Positions 1 to 5,911 of a stretch of 7,685 nt of DNA are shown one piece after another. Below the pieces are notes generated by a model, which was not told where the DNA came from, searched no databases, and worked only from the letters and a program-made list of their open reading frames with translations. Position numbers and translations under genes: made by a program. How positions within the stretch are numbered: the stretch's first letter is position 1; each line of letters opens with the position of its first letter. Origin of the DNA: CAWEHT01 sp963808455 (lineage in GTDB: Bacteria > Chloroflexota > Anaerolineae > CG2-30-64-16); NCBI GenBank assembly GCA_963808455.1, contig CAWEHT010000061.1, forward strand, positions 1 to 7,685, given 5' to 3'.

Positions 1-1505
1 AAGGCCGAAGCATGGGCCAGCCCCGTGGGTTCCACGCTGAGGATCTGGGCCACGAGGGACTTATCGTAGGCAATGGTCCAGTCTCCTCCGGCCCAGTTCT
101 CCAGGTCCTGGGCGCGCAGCACCGTGGTGGCCGTCGCGCCGGGCGAACCCGAGATGTCGTCCAGGCTGATCACCACCGGCGGATTCGCCGCCATGCGCTC
201 TGCCCACGCTGCGGAGGCCGCCCGCCCGGCTGTAGCCGCGGGCGGGAGCGGCCATGTGCCGTTCACCGCGTAATAGAGGATCATGGTGACGTCCGCGGCG
301 TTGATGACCCCGTCGCCGTTGACGTCGGCGGCATATTGCTGGTTGGCGGTCGGTTGGACCTTGCCCACCGCGATCTGCAGCGCCAGGTACGCGTCGGCCG
401 CGGCCACGACGCCGTCGCCATTTACGTCGCCCAGTTGGCCGGTGTTCTGGACCAGCAGATGGCCGTCGGTCAGCGACAACGGCACGTTGGCCGTTGTGTC
501 GGCGCCGGCGTCCCAGGTTTGAAGGCTCGACCCTCCCACCCCAGTTGCAAACGGTGTCAGATGCAGGGACGAAACAGCGCCAGAACCGCCGATTACGCGG
601 AAAGTGAGCCAAAAGAGCGACCCATCACCGTAGATGGTCTGTTGGTCGGCGATGGTGGAGATCTTAACCAGCCCGGCGGTGTTGTCGATGTTCTTGTCCC
701 ATACGAAGTCGGTCGATAGGGCCGTATTTGTCACGGCCTGGCATTGAACTACGGTCGGGTCAAATGCCAGCCAGATGTCGGCGCTGACAAGGCTCAGGCC
801 GGTGGCGTTGCGGATGTTGACCGGTACGATGACCGTCTGGTTGGAGGCAGCGTACGTGTCGGGCACCCACAGATTGACCTCCCCGAACGGGCCGCAGGCG
901 ATGTTGGACGATTCGCCGTCGGCGGAGCCCACCAGGGCCACCACCTGATAGCAGTAGTTCTGCTGCTGGGTCAGCGCGCTGGCGTCGAAGTATTCAGTGT
1001 CGGTGACCACGGCGATGGGGCTGAACAGCGATGAAGCGGTGGGCGAGGCGCGCAGCACCTGATAGGCCGTGGTATAGGGGTCATCCGACGGCGCCCATTT
1101 CAGTTGCATCTGGCTGTAGCCCGAATCCACCTCCAGAGATAAACTCGCGGTCGCTTCAGGCGTGTCGGTCGCCGTTGCGGTAGTGCTGGGGGTCGAGGTG
1201 AGCGTGCCGGTTGGCGTTGGCGTAGCGTTGGGCGTCGAGTTGGGGGCGGCGGTTGGCGTTGGCGTGGCGCTGGAGGTGGAGGTGGCAGTCGGCGTATCGG
1301 TCGGCGTGGCCGTGAGCGCCGACCACGGAATGCCCGAGCTGCCGGCGGCGTAGATGGCCTGAATCTCCGACGCGTCCAGGGCGCGGTCCCATAGGTGCAG
1401 CTCGTCCACCACGCCCTGGAAATCGTAAGGATAAAGGGAGTTATCCATCTCGCCGATCCACAGCGCGGCCGAGTCGCCCAGCGTCATGCCGGAGAAGGAT
1501 CCCCT
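1..1505 (-). CDS. LamG/Fn3/cohesin/dockerin secreted protein, C-terminal part (partial, frameshifted)
   Basis: This frame is open from about 1505 to the window edge without a stop, roughly 500 codons, and continues the gene that starts at 2346. It is joined to it by a single-base frameshift at 1504-1506. Reading order: end of the LamG domain (to about 1333; DELHLWDRALDASEI), a Thr/Pro-rich linker (about 1318-1150), a fibronectin-III-like domain (about 1148-885; LKWAPSDD, YQVLRAS, YCYQVVALV), a cohesin-like beta-sandwich (about 881-447; VNLWVPDTYA, VIVPVNIRNATGLS, LAFDPTVV), a dockerin (about 437-258), and the start of a second cohesin-like domain (about 178-1; VVISLDDISGSPG, WTIAYDKSLV). Cohesins and dockerins bind each other through calcium-loaded dockerin loops; outside cellulosomes they occur in surface proteins of many bacteria. 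The ATG at 1487 has no Shine-Dalgarno and lies inside a domain, so it is not an independent start. The protein is probably extracellular. The true C terminus is outside the window. Confidence 0.85.
258..437 (-). other. Dockerin type-I-like domain (two EF-hand-like repeats) within the large protein
   Basis: Two calcium-loop motifs are visible: DVNGDGVVAAAD (first Asp at 428-426) and DVNGDGVINAAD (first Asp at 326-324), 34 codons apart. Each has Asp/Asn/Asp at positions 1, 3, 5 and Asp at 12, as in dockerin F-hand repeats, followed by a helix (AYLALQIAV and VTMILYYAV). At positions 10-11, which commonly govern partner choice, both repeats carry Ala-Ala rather than the Ser/Thr pairs of classical clostridial dockerins. 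The domain lies internally between two cohesin-like domains rather than at a terminus. Confidence 0.85.
447..881 (-). other. Cohesin-like domain within the large protein
   Basis: It begins EVNLWVPDTYAASNQTVIVPV, the usual cohesin opening (a strand followed by a V-x-V-P-V-x-I strand). LSLVSADIWLAFDPTVVQ follows, matching the strand with the F-D-P/S-x-V-V motif, then DGSLFWLTFRVIG and a closing VPLSLTDGHLLVQ strand. Family assignment is by motif recognition only. It directly precedes the dockerin, and the beginning of a similar domain follows that dockerin. Confidence 0.75.
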
Positions 1506-2346
1506 AGCCGTCCAGCGCGCCGTTGACGTATACCTTCCCGACGGTCCCGTCCCAGGTGGCGGCCAGATGGTAGAAGGTGCCGAGACTGAGATTGGTCTGA
1601 CCCTCGACGGAACCCACGGCACCGTTCGAAGATGATATCATGACCAGATGGGCAACATGCACCCCGGTGGGTCCGCCGCAGGAGCCAGGGTCAAAAACTG
1701 ACAGGCCCCAGCGGCCGGCAACGTGATCGTTGCCTTTTTCGACAACCTCGTTGGACAGACAGGTTCCGCTGTAGAAGGAATCGAACCTTACCCAGGCGTC
1801 TACCGTGAGCTGCTGCACGTCGAGGGAGGGGCTATCAGGCACTGCGACATAGGCGCCTGTCCCGTTGAAGCTGAATCCTTGCCCTACCTCGCCCGGTGCA
1901 TAGGTGGCGCCGTCTTCCAACGTGCCGTTGTTCCCGTTTACGATGTCGTCGGCGTTGCCTTCGGCCGGCCACCAGGCAACCATACCAAGAGTCGTCGGCG
2001 TTTGCGCGGACACCACCCTGGGCCACACGTCGAATTGCGGGGTCGCGGTCGGTGTCCGGGTCGGAGGAAGCGCCGCCGTCGCAGTCGCCGCGGCGGCGGG
2101 CGGCCGCGTTTCATTAGCGAGATCAAGCGGCCCAGCGCCGCCGAGGGCGCTGCCACGATCATCCTGGCCCAGAGCTGTCAGCCGTTCCCCGTTCCGTGAC
2201 GGCCCGGCTTCGTGGTCCGCGTTCATCTTCCAGAGCAGCGACCCTTTGCCCTTCGGCGCGGAGGCCAGGGAAGCACGCGTCAGCGTTGGCAAAGCCAACA
2301 GGCACAGCAAGGCCAGGAGGACCAGGGCCGGATGAACTCGTCTCAT
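1504..2346 (-). CDS. LamG-domain secreted protein, N-terminal part, ended by a frameshift
   Basis: It encodes 280 residues to a TAG at 1506-1504. I chose the ATG at 2346 because AAGGGG lies 9 nt upstream (2361-2356) and the product then begins with a clean signal peptide: MRR, a long Leu/Ala core (residues 7-21), and a small-residue cleavage region around residues 24-30. An ATG at 2385 adds 13 residues and has no clear ribosome site. Residues about 80-105 are Ala/Thr/Pro-rich (TRTPTATP), a wall or linker segment. A LamG-like (concanavalin/jelly-roll) domain starts near residue 121 (MVAWWPAEGNADD, FNGTGAYVAVPDSPSL, LTVDAWVRF) and reaches HLAATWDGTVGKVYVNGALDG, where the frame breaks before its last strands. 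Removing one base at the CTAG joins it to the downstream frame and completes the LamG fold. So either the gene is decayed in this strain or the base is an assembly error. LamG domains usually bind carbohydrate or proteins outside the cell; the ligand here is unknown. Confidence 0.85.
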   Translation of the reverse strand: MRRVHPALVLLALLCLLALPTLTRASLASAPKGKGSLLWKMNADHEAGPSRNGERLTALGQDDRGSALGGAGPLDLANETRPPAAAATATAALPPTRTPTATPQFDVWPRVVSAQTPTTLGMVAWWPAEGNADDIVNGNNGTLEDGATYAPGEVGQGFSFNGTGAYVAVPDSPSLDVQQLTVDAWVRFDSFYSGTCLSNEVVEKGNDHVAGRWGLSVFDPGSCGGPTGVHVAHLVMISSSNGAVGSVEGQTNLSLGTFYHLAATWDGTVGKVYVNGALDG

Positions 2347-2355
2347 GGACACGCA

Positions 2356-2361
2356 CCCCTT
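2356..2361 (-). promoter_or_regulatory. Ribosome binding site deciding the 2346 start
   Basis: AAGGGG sits 9 nt before the ATG at 2346 and supports this start over the ATG at 2385. Confidence 0.6.
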
Positions 2362-2495
2362 CGCGAGATGGAGGCAACCCAGCACGACCGGAACCGAAGA
2401 GTCAACAGAGGGCTACGCTAAGACGCTCGGTCATGCTCGTCAACACGGACACCGCGTATCATACCACAGAGGGGGGGCGAGGGACATGGTATCTT

Positions 2496-2513
2496 TGACT
2501 CGGACGCGAGTCA
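2496..2513. promoter_or_regulatory. 18-bp palindrome, possible operator upstream of the LamG gene
   Basis: TGACTCG-GACG-CGAGTCA gives 7-bp perfect arms around a 4-bp spacer, about 150 bp upstream of the start at 2346. Its size and symmetry fit a dimeric repressor site. No T-run follows on either strand, so it is not an intrinsic terminator. The binding protein is unknown. Confidence 0.35.
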
Positions 2514-2752
2514 TCATTATTGGGCGCTGCCCCCGGCCACGCCCCTGAAGGCGGCCATGCCTGGGCTGCCCTGCGACGCCACACGATCCGCCGGACGGCG
2601 GCGCGGATTTCATCCCGACCGTGCCGGAAGCCCGGGACGGCTCCTTCGGCGTCCCCCGACATCGAAACACGGCCAGCCTCCGGCCGCGCGGCTATGCGCC
2701 GGCAGCCTCAGGCTGTACCGCCTTAGCCGGGCGCTCCCGGCGCCTTCGCGTT

Positions 2753-2843
2753 CTTCGCGTTTCGCGCGTTTCGCGTCGTTTCGCGCCTATCGTGGTCCAA
2801 ACGTCACGCACATCGCGTCGCTCCACGCCTTCGTCGTCCAAAC
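2753..2843. repeat. 91-bp TTCGCG-rich dispersed repeat, copy 1
   Basis: It matches 4036-4126 base for base without gaps, at about 85 percent identity by eye, in the same orientation. It starts with spaced TTCGCG units and continues CGCCTATCG..TCCAAACGTC and later TTCGTCGTCCA. It resembles the widespread bacterial intergenic type whose A+T-richer form reads TTCGTG..TTCGTGGTCC; that link is from general recognition. Confidence 0.7.
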
Positions 2844-3057
2844 CCCTCGCCCTTGCACGGCGCATTGCTGCTCTTACCGTCGCGCCGTTGCCTCGGTTCG
2901 TCAGGAACCCGCCAACTCGCACGCGCCGAGCTGACCGGCGTGGTGCAGCAGCTAAGGGATGCGATGTGGCAGCCGGAATTCCCGCAGCCGCAAAAGGGCT
3001 CGGCACAGGGGTGGGGCACAGCCTATCGAGAATTTGCAGTTCGAGCAACCGTTCATT

Positions 3058-3486
3058 TCATCCCACAGCCCGTTCCCGTGACCGGCCCTTGGGATAGCCC
3101 ACTGGACGCTTCTTCACCTTCTCCAGATCTTCCTCTCTGATCCACCAGTCGCGCCCCCCCTTCTCGGCAGCCAATTGTCCGCCGAGGATCATCTGGCGCA
3201 CCCGCGATGCATCCACACCAAGGTAAATGGCGGCCTCTTTGGTCGTCATCAGTTGCTTTAGCGGACGATCCAGGAATTCGTAGCCAACAGGCCGGTACTT
3301 GGGCTCTGGAATCGGCCGCCCTTGTTCCCGAGAGGCCTCCAAGAACAGTTGCTTGGCAATCAGCGCTTCCCGCAACGCCGCTTCCGGCGTGCCGCCGAGC
3401 CCCGAGCACATGCGTAGATCGGGAATATCGGCGATGTAGCACTGGTCTTCGTCGCGAAAGAAGATGTTGATGTGATAGTCGCTCAT
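3058..3486 (-). CDS. hicB: HicB-family antitoxin with C-terminal helix-turn-helix
   Basis: This 142-residue antitoxin of a type II HicAB toxin-antitoxin pair should bind and block the HicA mRNA interferase and repress its own operon. Residues 1-65 are a typical HicB fold: YHINIFFRDEDQCYIADIPDL, then TPEAALREALIAKQLFLEA and RPIPEPKYRP. Residues 81-122 form an excisionase/MerR-like winged helix (TTKEAAIYLGV, RVRQMILGGQL, GRDWWIREEDLEKV), the DNA-binding part. The tail RPVGYPKGR resembles a degenerate AT-hook, which is inference. The ATG lies 3 nt after the hicA stop, so translation is probably coupled. The order toxin then antitoxin is usual for hicAB. No T-run terminator follows. An overlapping ATG at 3493 in another frame is a shadow. 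Confidence 0.92.
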   Translation of the reverse strand: MSDYHINIFFRDEDQCYIADIPDLRMCSGLGGTPEAALREALIAKQLFLEASREQGRPIPEPKYRPVGYEFLDRPLKQLMTTKEAAIYLGVDASRVRQMILGGQLAAEKGGRDWWIREEDLEKVKKRPVGYPKGRSRERAVG

Positions 3487-3489
3487 GGC

Positions 3490-3750
3490 TCAATCCCGCA
3501 GCGTGAGGTGGTATCGTTCGACCAAGTCAAGGAAATCTCGGACCTGCACCGGCTTGGCCTTACCGTCGAAATCCTGGATGTTCACCATTTCGGCGACGCC
3601 ATCCTGGCTATAAATGCGGTGGCTGCCCGACTGGCGGTCGAAGCGGAAGCCGAATGCCTCAATTAGAGCCTCAAACTCCGTGAAGTGGAGGTTGTGGGGG
3701 CTCCGTTTGGCTTTGGCCAGCAGCTTTCGCTTATTCGCGGGTTCCTCCAT
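3490..3750 (-). CDS. hicA: HicA-family toxin (mRNA interferase)
   Basis: It encodes 86 residues, full length for HicA, a small double-stranded-RNA-binding-like ribonuclease that cleaves mRNA when freed from HicB. Visible marks are KAKRSPHNLHFTEFEALIEAFGF, the catalytic-histidine motif GSHRIY (His44), and the C-terminal signature GKAKPVQVRDFLDLVERY. All expected parts are present, so the toxin looks intact. It is the first gene of a two-gene minus-strand operon; the TGA at 3492-3490 is followed after 3 nt by the hicB start. The ATG at 3750 has no strong Shine-Dalgarno and lies only about 9 nt downstream of the predicted transcription start, so the leader may be very short. A start a few residues further in would not affect the domain. 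Confidence 0.9.
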   Translation of the reverse strand: MEEPANKRKLLAKAKRSPHNLHFTEFEALIEAFGFRFDRQSGSHRIYSQDGVAEMVNIQDFDGKAKPVQVRDFLDLVERYHLTLRD

Positions 3751-3765
3751 CGCTTTGGCAGTTAT

Positions 3766-3794
3766 AAACTAGCGCATACGTGAGGATTTGTCAA
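3766..3794 (-). promoter_or_regulatory. Candidate sigma70-type promoter of hicAB
   Basis: On the minus strand a perfect TTGACA (3794-3789) is followed after 17 bp by TAGTTT (3771-3766; 3 of 6 consensus bases). An alternative -10, TATAAC (3766-3761), matches better but lies 22 bp away. The segment is A+T-rich against a GC-rich background and sits immediately before hicA. HicB binding near here would be expected for autoregulation; I see no clear operator palindrome. Confidence 0.45.
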
Positions 3795-4035
3795 GCCCAT
3801 CTGAAGTGTATCCGCTCAGCGCTGGGCCAACGCTTGCCGGATTCGCACGGCTGTCGCCGGCCGCCCAGGCAGCCTGTGCGCAAGACGGTAGAAGAGGGCT
3901 TCAAGGTGTAAACTGACAACAGTCAAGATCAATCCGCGACGCGGCCATATTTCGCGCTCCAGACGTTCCCCGTCGTCCCGCGCCCTGTCCATCCGCGGCC
4001 CCCCGCCGGCGCCAGAGACGCCCGGCGCGGCGGTA

Positions 4036-4126
4036 CTTCGCGTTTCGCACGTTTCGCGTCGTTTCGCGCCTATCGCGATCCAAACGTCGTGCGCTTCGCG
4101 TCGCTTCGCGCGTTCGTGGTCCAGAC
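4036..4126. repeat. 91-bp TTCGCG-rich dispersed repeat, copy 2
   Basis: It is the same-orientation, gap-free counterpart of 2753-2843. Shared blocks include CGTTTCGCGTCGTTTCGCGC and CTATCG, TCCAAACGTC and TCGCGTCGCT. The copies lie on either side of hicAB. Confidence 0.7.
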
Positions 4127-4300
4127 GTCGCCCACTTCGCGTTGCTCCTCGCCCCCGTGGCCGCGCCACCGCGCAGGCCCATCGCACCGCAACCCAGGCT
4201 GATCAGCCGCGCCTGGCAGGCGTGGGGCACGTTCGCTCATGATTCGGTCCGCTCAGTCGGTTACACGACACGACGAGGAGCAGCACGTTTATCAGGTTGA

Positions 4301-4394
4301 CCAACGGTTGCGGGATGCTGCCGGTGATTGGTTGGCGTCCGGCGAGAGGGTCTGCGAGTTGGCCGGGCTGCCCAACGGCTGTGGGATTCTGCCG
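4301..4394. repeat. Pair of short direct repeats (23-bp core, 71-bp period)
   Basis: 4301-4323 and 4372-4394 both fit CCAACGGYTGYGGGATKCTG followed by CCG, with 20 of 23 bases identical, and each is followed by a GGTTG. The 71-bp period is not a multiple of three, so they are not a protein repeat. A minus-strand relative (CGGCTGCGGGAATTCC) lies at 2990-2975. Confidence 0.5.
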
Positions 4395-4441
4395 CTCGCT
4401 CGGTTGCCGCGCAGGAGGCAGCGCCGGTTGGCGAGGGGTCC

Positions 4442-4470
4442 TTGCCCTGTGTCTGCCCGCATGCTACAAT
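4442..4470 (+). promoter_or_regulatory. Candidate sigma70-type promoter of the HEPN/MNT operon
   Basis: TTGCCC (4442-4447; 4 of 6) and TACAAT (4465-4470; 5 of 6) are 17 bp apart, and TGC immediately before the -10 makes an extended -10 element. The predicted start is near 4477, 23 nt before the HEPN ATG. GAGGT (4490-4494) is the ribosome site, 5 nt before that ATG. Confidence 0.5.
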
Positions 4471-4499
4471 TCCACGAAGCAGCGAGGCAGAGGTGATCC

Positions 4500-4892
4500 A
4501 TGCCAAACCGGTTTCGGGATTGGTTGCGGCAGGCAGATGCAGATCTGCGCCACGCTCGTCACGCCCTGGACGATGGAGATTACGAGTGGAGCTGTTTTGC
4601 GGCCCAGCAAGCCGCCGAGAAAGCGCTGAAAGCCCTTTTTCAACGCCTGGGGATGGATGCCTGGGGCCACACACTGACGGCGCTCATCGGTAACCTGCCC
4701 GGCCCGGCAGCTGCTCCGTCAGAGACGCTGGTCAACTACGCTCGCATGCTTGACAAGCACTACATCCCGACGCGTTACCCCAACGGCTTTGACACTGGAG
4801 CGCCGACCGATTTCTACACGGAGGAAGAGGCAAGCGCGGCCATTCAACACGCGGAGGCCATCGTTGAGTTCTGTCGTGATAAAATCGCATGA
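4500..4892 (+). CDS. HEPN-domain protein of a HEPN/MNT pair
   Basis: This 130-residue all-helical protein fits the HEPN family (PF05168 type). It has a first helix WLRQADADLRHARHAL, the family signature CFAAQQAAEKALKAL (residues 32-46), HTLTALI (57-63), and LDKHYIPTRYPNGF (84-97) near the end. R82 and H87 make an R-x4-H arrangement like the catalytic RX4-6H of HEPN ribonucleases; in this subfamily the YIPTRYP block is more constant, so RNase activity is an inference. The partner nucleotidyltransferase starts inside its last codons, the standard arrangement in which the MNT protein neutralises the HEPN toxin or both form a nucleotide-modifying complex. The start is supported by GAGGT 5 nt upstream. 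It lacks the RX4HXY form of HepT, so I do not use that name. Confidence 0.92.
   Translation: MPNRFRDWLRQADADLRHARHALDDGDYEWSCFAAQQAAEKALKALFQRLGMDAWGHTLTALIGNLPGPAAAPSETLVNYARMLDKHYIPTRYPNGFDTGAPTDFYTEEEASAAIQHAEAIVEFCRDKIA
4853..4857 (+). promoter_or_regulatory. Ribosome binding site selecting the TTG start of the MNT gene
   Basis: GGAGG lies 6 nt before TTG 4864. The next start in frame, GTG 4876, would be 18 nt away, too far. No ATG exists in frame until well after the domain begins. Confidence 0.55.
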
Positions 4893-5364
4893 CGGGGCAG
4901 CGATCGCTCGCGCTGTGGCGGACTACGTGGCTTGCCTGCGTGCCGGCCATCCTGAGATCCGGCGGGTGATCTGGTTCGGCTCCCGGACCACGGGCATCCC
5001 GCTGCCCGGCAGCGACGTTGACCTTTGCCTCGTCTTGTCGTCCTCCGATAAGCCGGCTCGCGCTCGGATGGCAGACTACCTGCCCGTCGGTTTTCCCGTG
5101 GGCATCGACCTTTTCGCCTACACCGAGGCCGAGTTCGCGGCCCTGCCAGAACAAGCTCCCGGTTGGCATGCGGCCATCATGTCTGGCCGCGGAGATCTAG
5201 GTGATCAATACCTGACCATGGACGATTCAAACCGCGCAATCCGCGAGACGCCCCAGGATGTCCGGCGACGAGCGCCGGGCTCTGATCCTGGAACGGGCCA
5301 AAGAAGTGTTTGCCCAAAAAAGCTACCGCGAGGCCAGCACGGGAGAACTTGCACGCGCAAGTGA
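4864..5364 (+). CDS. MNT-type nucleotidyltransferase, partner of the HEPN protein, with run-on tail
   Basis: From TTG 4864 it gives 166 residues and overlaps the HEPN gene by 29 bp. The minimal nucleotidyltransferase fold is clear: GS-x10-DVD (G39 S40 and D51, D53) inside FGSRTTGIPLPGSDVDLCLVL, and a third acidic residue D82 in VGIDLFAYTEAEF. Such proteins transfer nucleotides, in known pairs AMP to the HEPN toxin. Family members usually end shortly after the W-x-A-x-I-x-x-G-R motif, here W101 to about residue 113. The last 53 residues are unlike the family and Arg/Pro-rich, and their final 107 bp overlap tetR in another frame. The tail probably arose by loss of an original stop near 5200 or a small indel. 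A start at 4750 in this frame is open but runs through the HEPN gene and is not used. Confidence 0.88.
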   Translation: MSSVVIKSHDGAAIARAVADYVACLRAGHPEIRRVIWFGSRTTGIPLPGSDVDLCLVLSSSDKPARARMADYLPVGFPVGIDLFAYTEAEFAALPEQAPGWHAAIMSGRGDLGDQYLTMDDSNRAIRETPQDVRRRAPGSDPGTGQRSVCPKKLPRGQHGRTCTRK

Positions 5365-5911
5365 AATCACCGAACCTATCCTCTACAAGCACTTTGGCAG
5401 CAAGAAGAAGCTCTACATCGCTGTGCTCAACATGATCGGCGAGCAGTTTCTGGAACGCCTCCGCGGCCTGGTCGAAAAGAGGGCTCGGAATGACCTGTCG
5501 GACGGCCTGGCATCCTTTCTGCTGGATTACCGCGCAGCTGCCCTGGCCGACCATGAGAGTTTACACCTCCTCTTGAACGCCATCCTCGAGTCGAATGACC
5601 CCGAGATCGCCCAGATCACCCAGGCGCACAATCGGGAAATGTATGCCCTGATCTCTGGTCTTTTGGAAAGGGCACAAGGACAACGCCTGATATCCAGCCA
5701 CATCGATCTTTCCGCCGCAGCCTGGGGCTACCTGAGTTTTGTGTTTGCACTTCAATTCCGGGCCAAGGCAGGCATTTTCAGCCAATTTAGCGAGCAGGCC
5801 ATCCGCGAGATCAATCGGCTCTGGTTCCAGGCTCTTCAAACCGGCGGCTCGGCCGCTGCCCCCACGACAGCGACGCCGCCATCACAGGATGCACAAGATT
5901 CGACGGGATAG
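5258..5911 (+). CDS. TetR/AcrR-family transcriptional repressor
   Basis: It encodes 217 residues, a usual TetR length. The N-terminal DNA-binding domain is typical: ILERAKEVFAQKSYREASTGELARASEITEPILYKHFGSKKKLYIAVL, with the helix-turn-helix at residues 28-46 and the YKHFGSKKKLY signature. The remainder is an alpha-helical ligand-binding and dimer domain with no recognisable ligand signature. The frame is closed by a TGA at 5213-5215, so ATG 5258 is the only normal start; there is no clear Shine-Dalgarno, and translation may be coupled to the overlapping MNT gene. Its probable target is the inverted repeat at 6125-6140 before the hydrolase. The last 20 or so residues (PTTATPPSQDAQDSTG) are low-complexity and the stop lies in a dispersed-type repeat, so the tail may have been rewritten by it. 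The inducer is unknown. Confidence 0.92.
   Translation: MSGDERRALILERAKEVFAQKSYREASTGELARASEITEPILYKHFGSKKKLYIAVLNMIGEQFLERLRGLVEKRARNDLSDGLASFLLDYRAAALADHESLHLLLNAILESNDPEIAQITQAHNREMYALISGLLERAQGQRLISSHIDLSAAAWGYLSFVFALQFRAKAGIFSQFSEQAIREINRLWFQALQTGGSAAAPTTATPPSQDAQDSTG

Larger units (their letters stand above)
2347..3057. other. Gene-free spacer with palindromes and a dispersed repeat
   Basis: No reading frame here looks coding; the open frames on both strands translate to Arg/Ala-rich sequence caused by GC-rich repeats. The spacer holds a 7-bp-arm palindrome (2496-2513), a hairpin with GGGACG/CGTCCC arms (2634-2639 and 2650-2655), a small perfect hairpin CAGCCT-C-AGGCTG (2703-2715), a TTCGCG-rich repeat (2753-2843) and a GGAATTCC-centred sequence (2971-2990) related to the repeats at 4301 and 4372. 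The promoter of the LamG gene should lie at its left end. TTGACG (minus strand, near 2440) followed 17 nt later by TAGCGT is the best candidate but is weak. Confidence 0.6.
3795..4441. other. Repeat-rich spacer between the divergent toxin-antitoxin modules
   Basis: No convincing gene is present. Open frames read through GC-rich repeat and give Arg-rich peptides. It contains the second copy of the 91-bp repeat (4036-4126) and a pair of short direct repeats (4301 and 4372). A minus-strand stretch (about 3950-3816) reads EIWPRRGLILTVVSLHLEALFYRLAHRL, which could be the tail of a decayed gene, but I cannot assign it. Confidence 0.55.

Noticed and set aside
61..612. Minus-strand 183-codon frame inside the cohesin/dockerin region
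   Set aside because: It is Arg/Gly-rich shadow sequence; the parallel frame encodes the dockerin and cohesin.
12..719. Long plus-strand open frame opposite the cohesin/dockerin protein
   Set aside because: It is antisense to well-defined cohesin and dockerin motifs and has no recognisable domain.
1150..1318. Repetitive GGCGTTGGCGT-like DNA as a CRISPR or minisatellite
   Set aside because: On the minus strand it encodes a Thr/Pro/Ser-rich linker in frame with domains on both sides, which explains the periodicity.
2745..2790. Spaced TTCGCG units as a CRISPR-like or origin iteron array
   Set aside because: The units are 8-9 bp apart with no unique spacers, no dnaA or rep gene is nearby, and the same block recurs at 4036.
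2692..3048. Minus-strand 118-codon frame
   Set aside because: Arg-rich translation of the TTCGCG repeat. The 3816-4187 frame contains the same GAKRRET peptide because it reads the other repeat copy.
3816..4187. Minus-strand 123-codon frame before hicA
   Set aside because: Most of it is repeat translation and there is no ribosome site; only its last third was kept as a low-interest remnant.
4239..4496. Plus-strand 85-codon frame before the HEPN gene
   Set aside because: It runs through the short direct repeats and the predicted promoter, has no domain, and its composition looks like spacer.
5199..5213. AGGT-N7-ACCT inverted repeat 45 bp before tetR, as a possible autoregulatory site
   Set aside because: Only 4-bp arms, no promoter elements nearby, and no likeness to the clear operator at 6125-6140.
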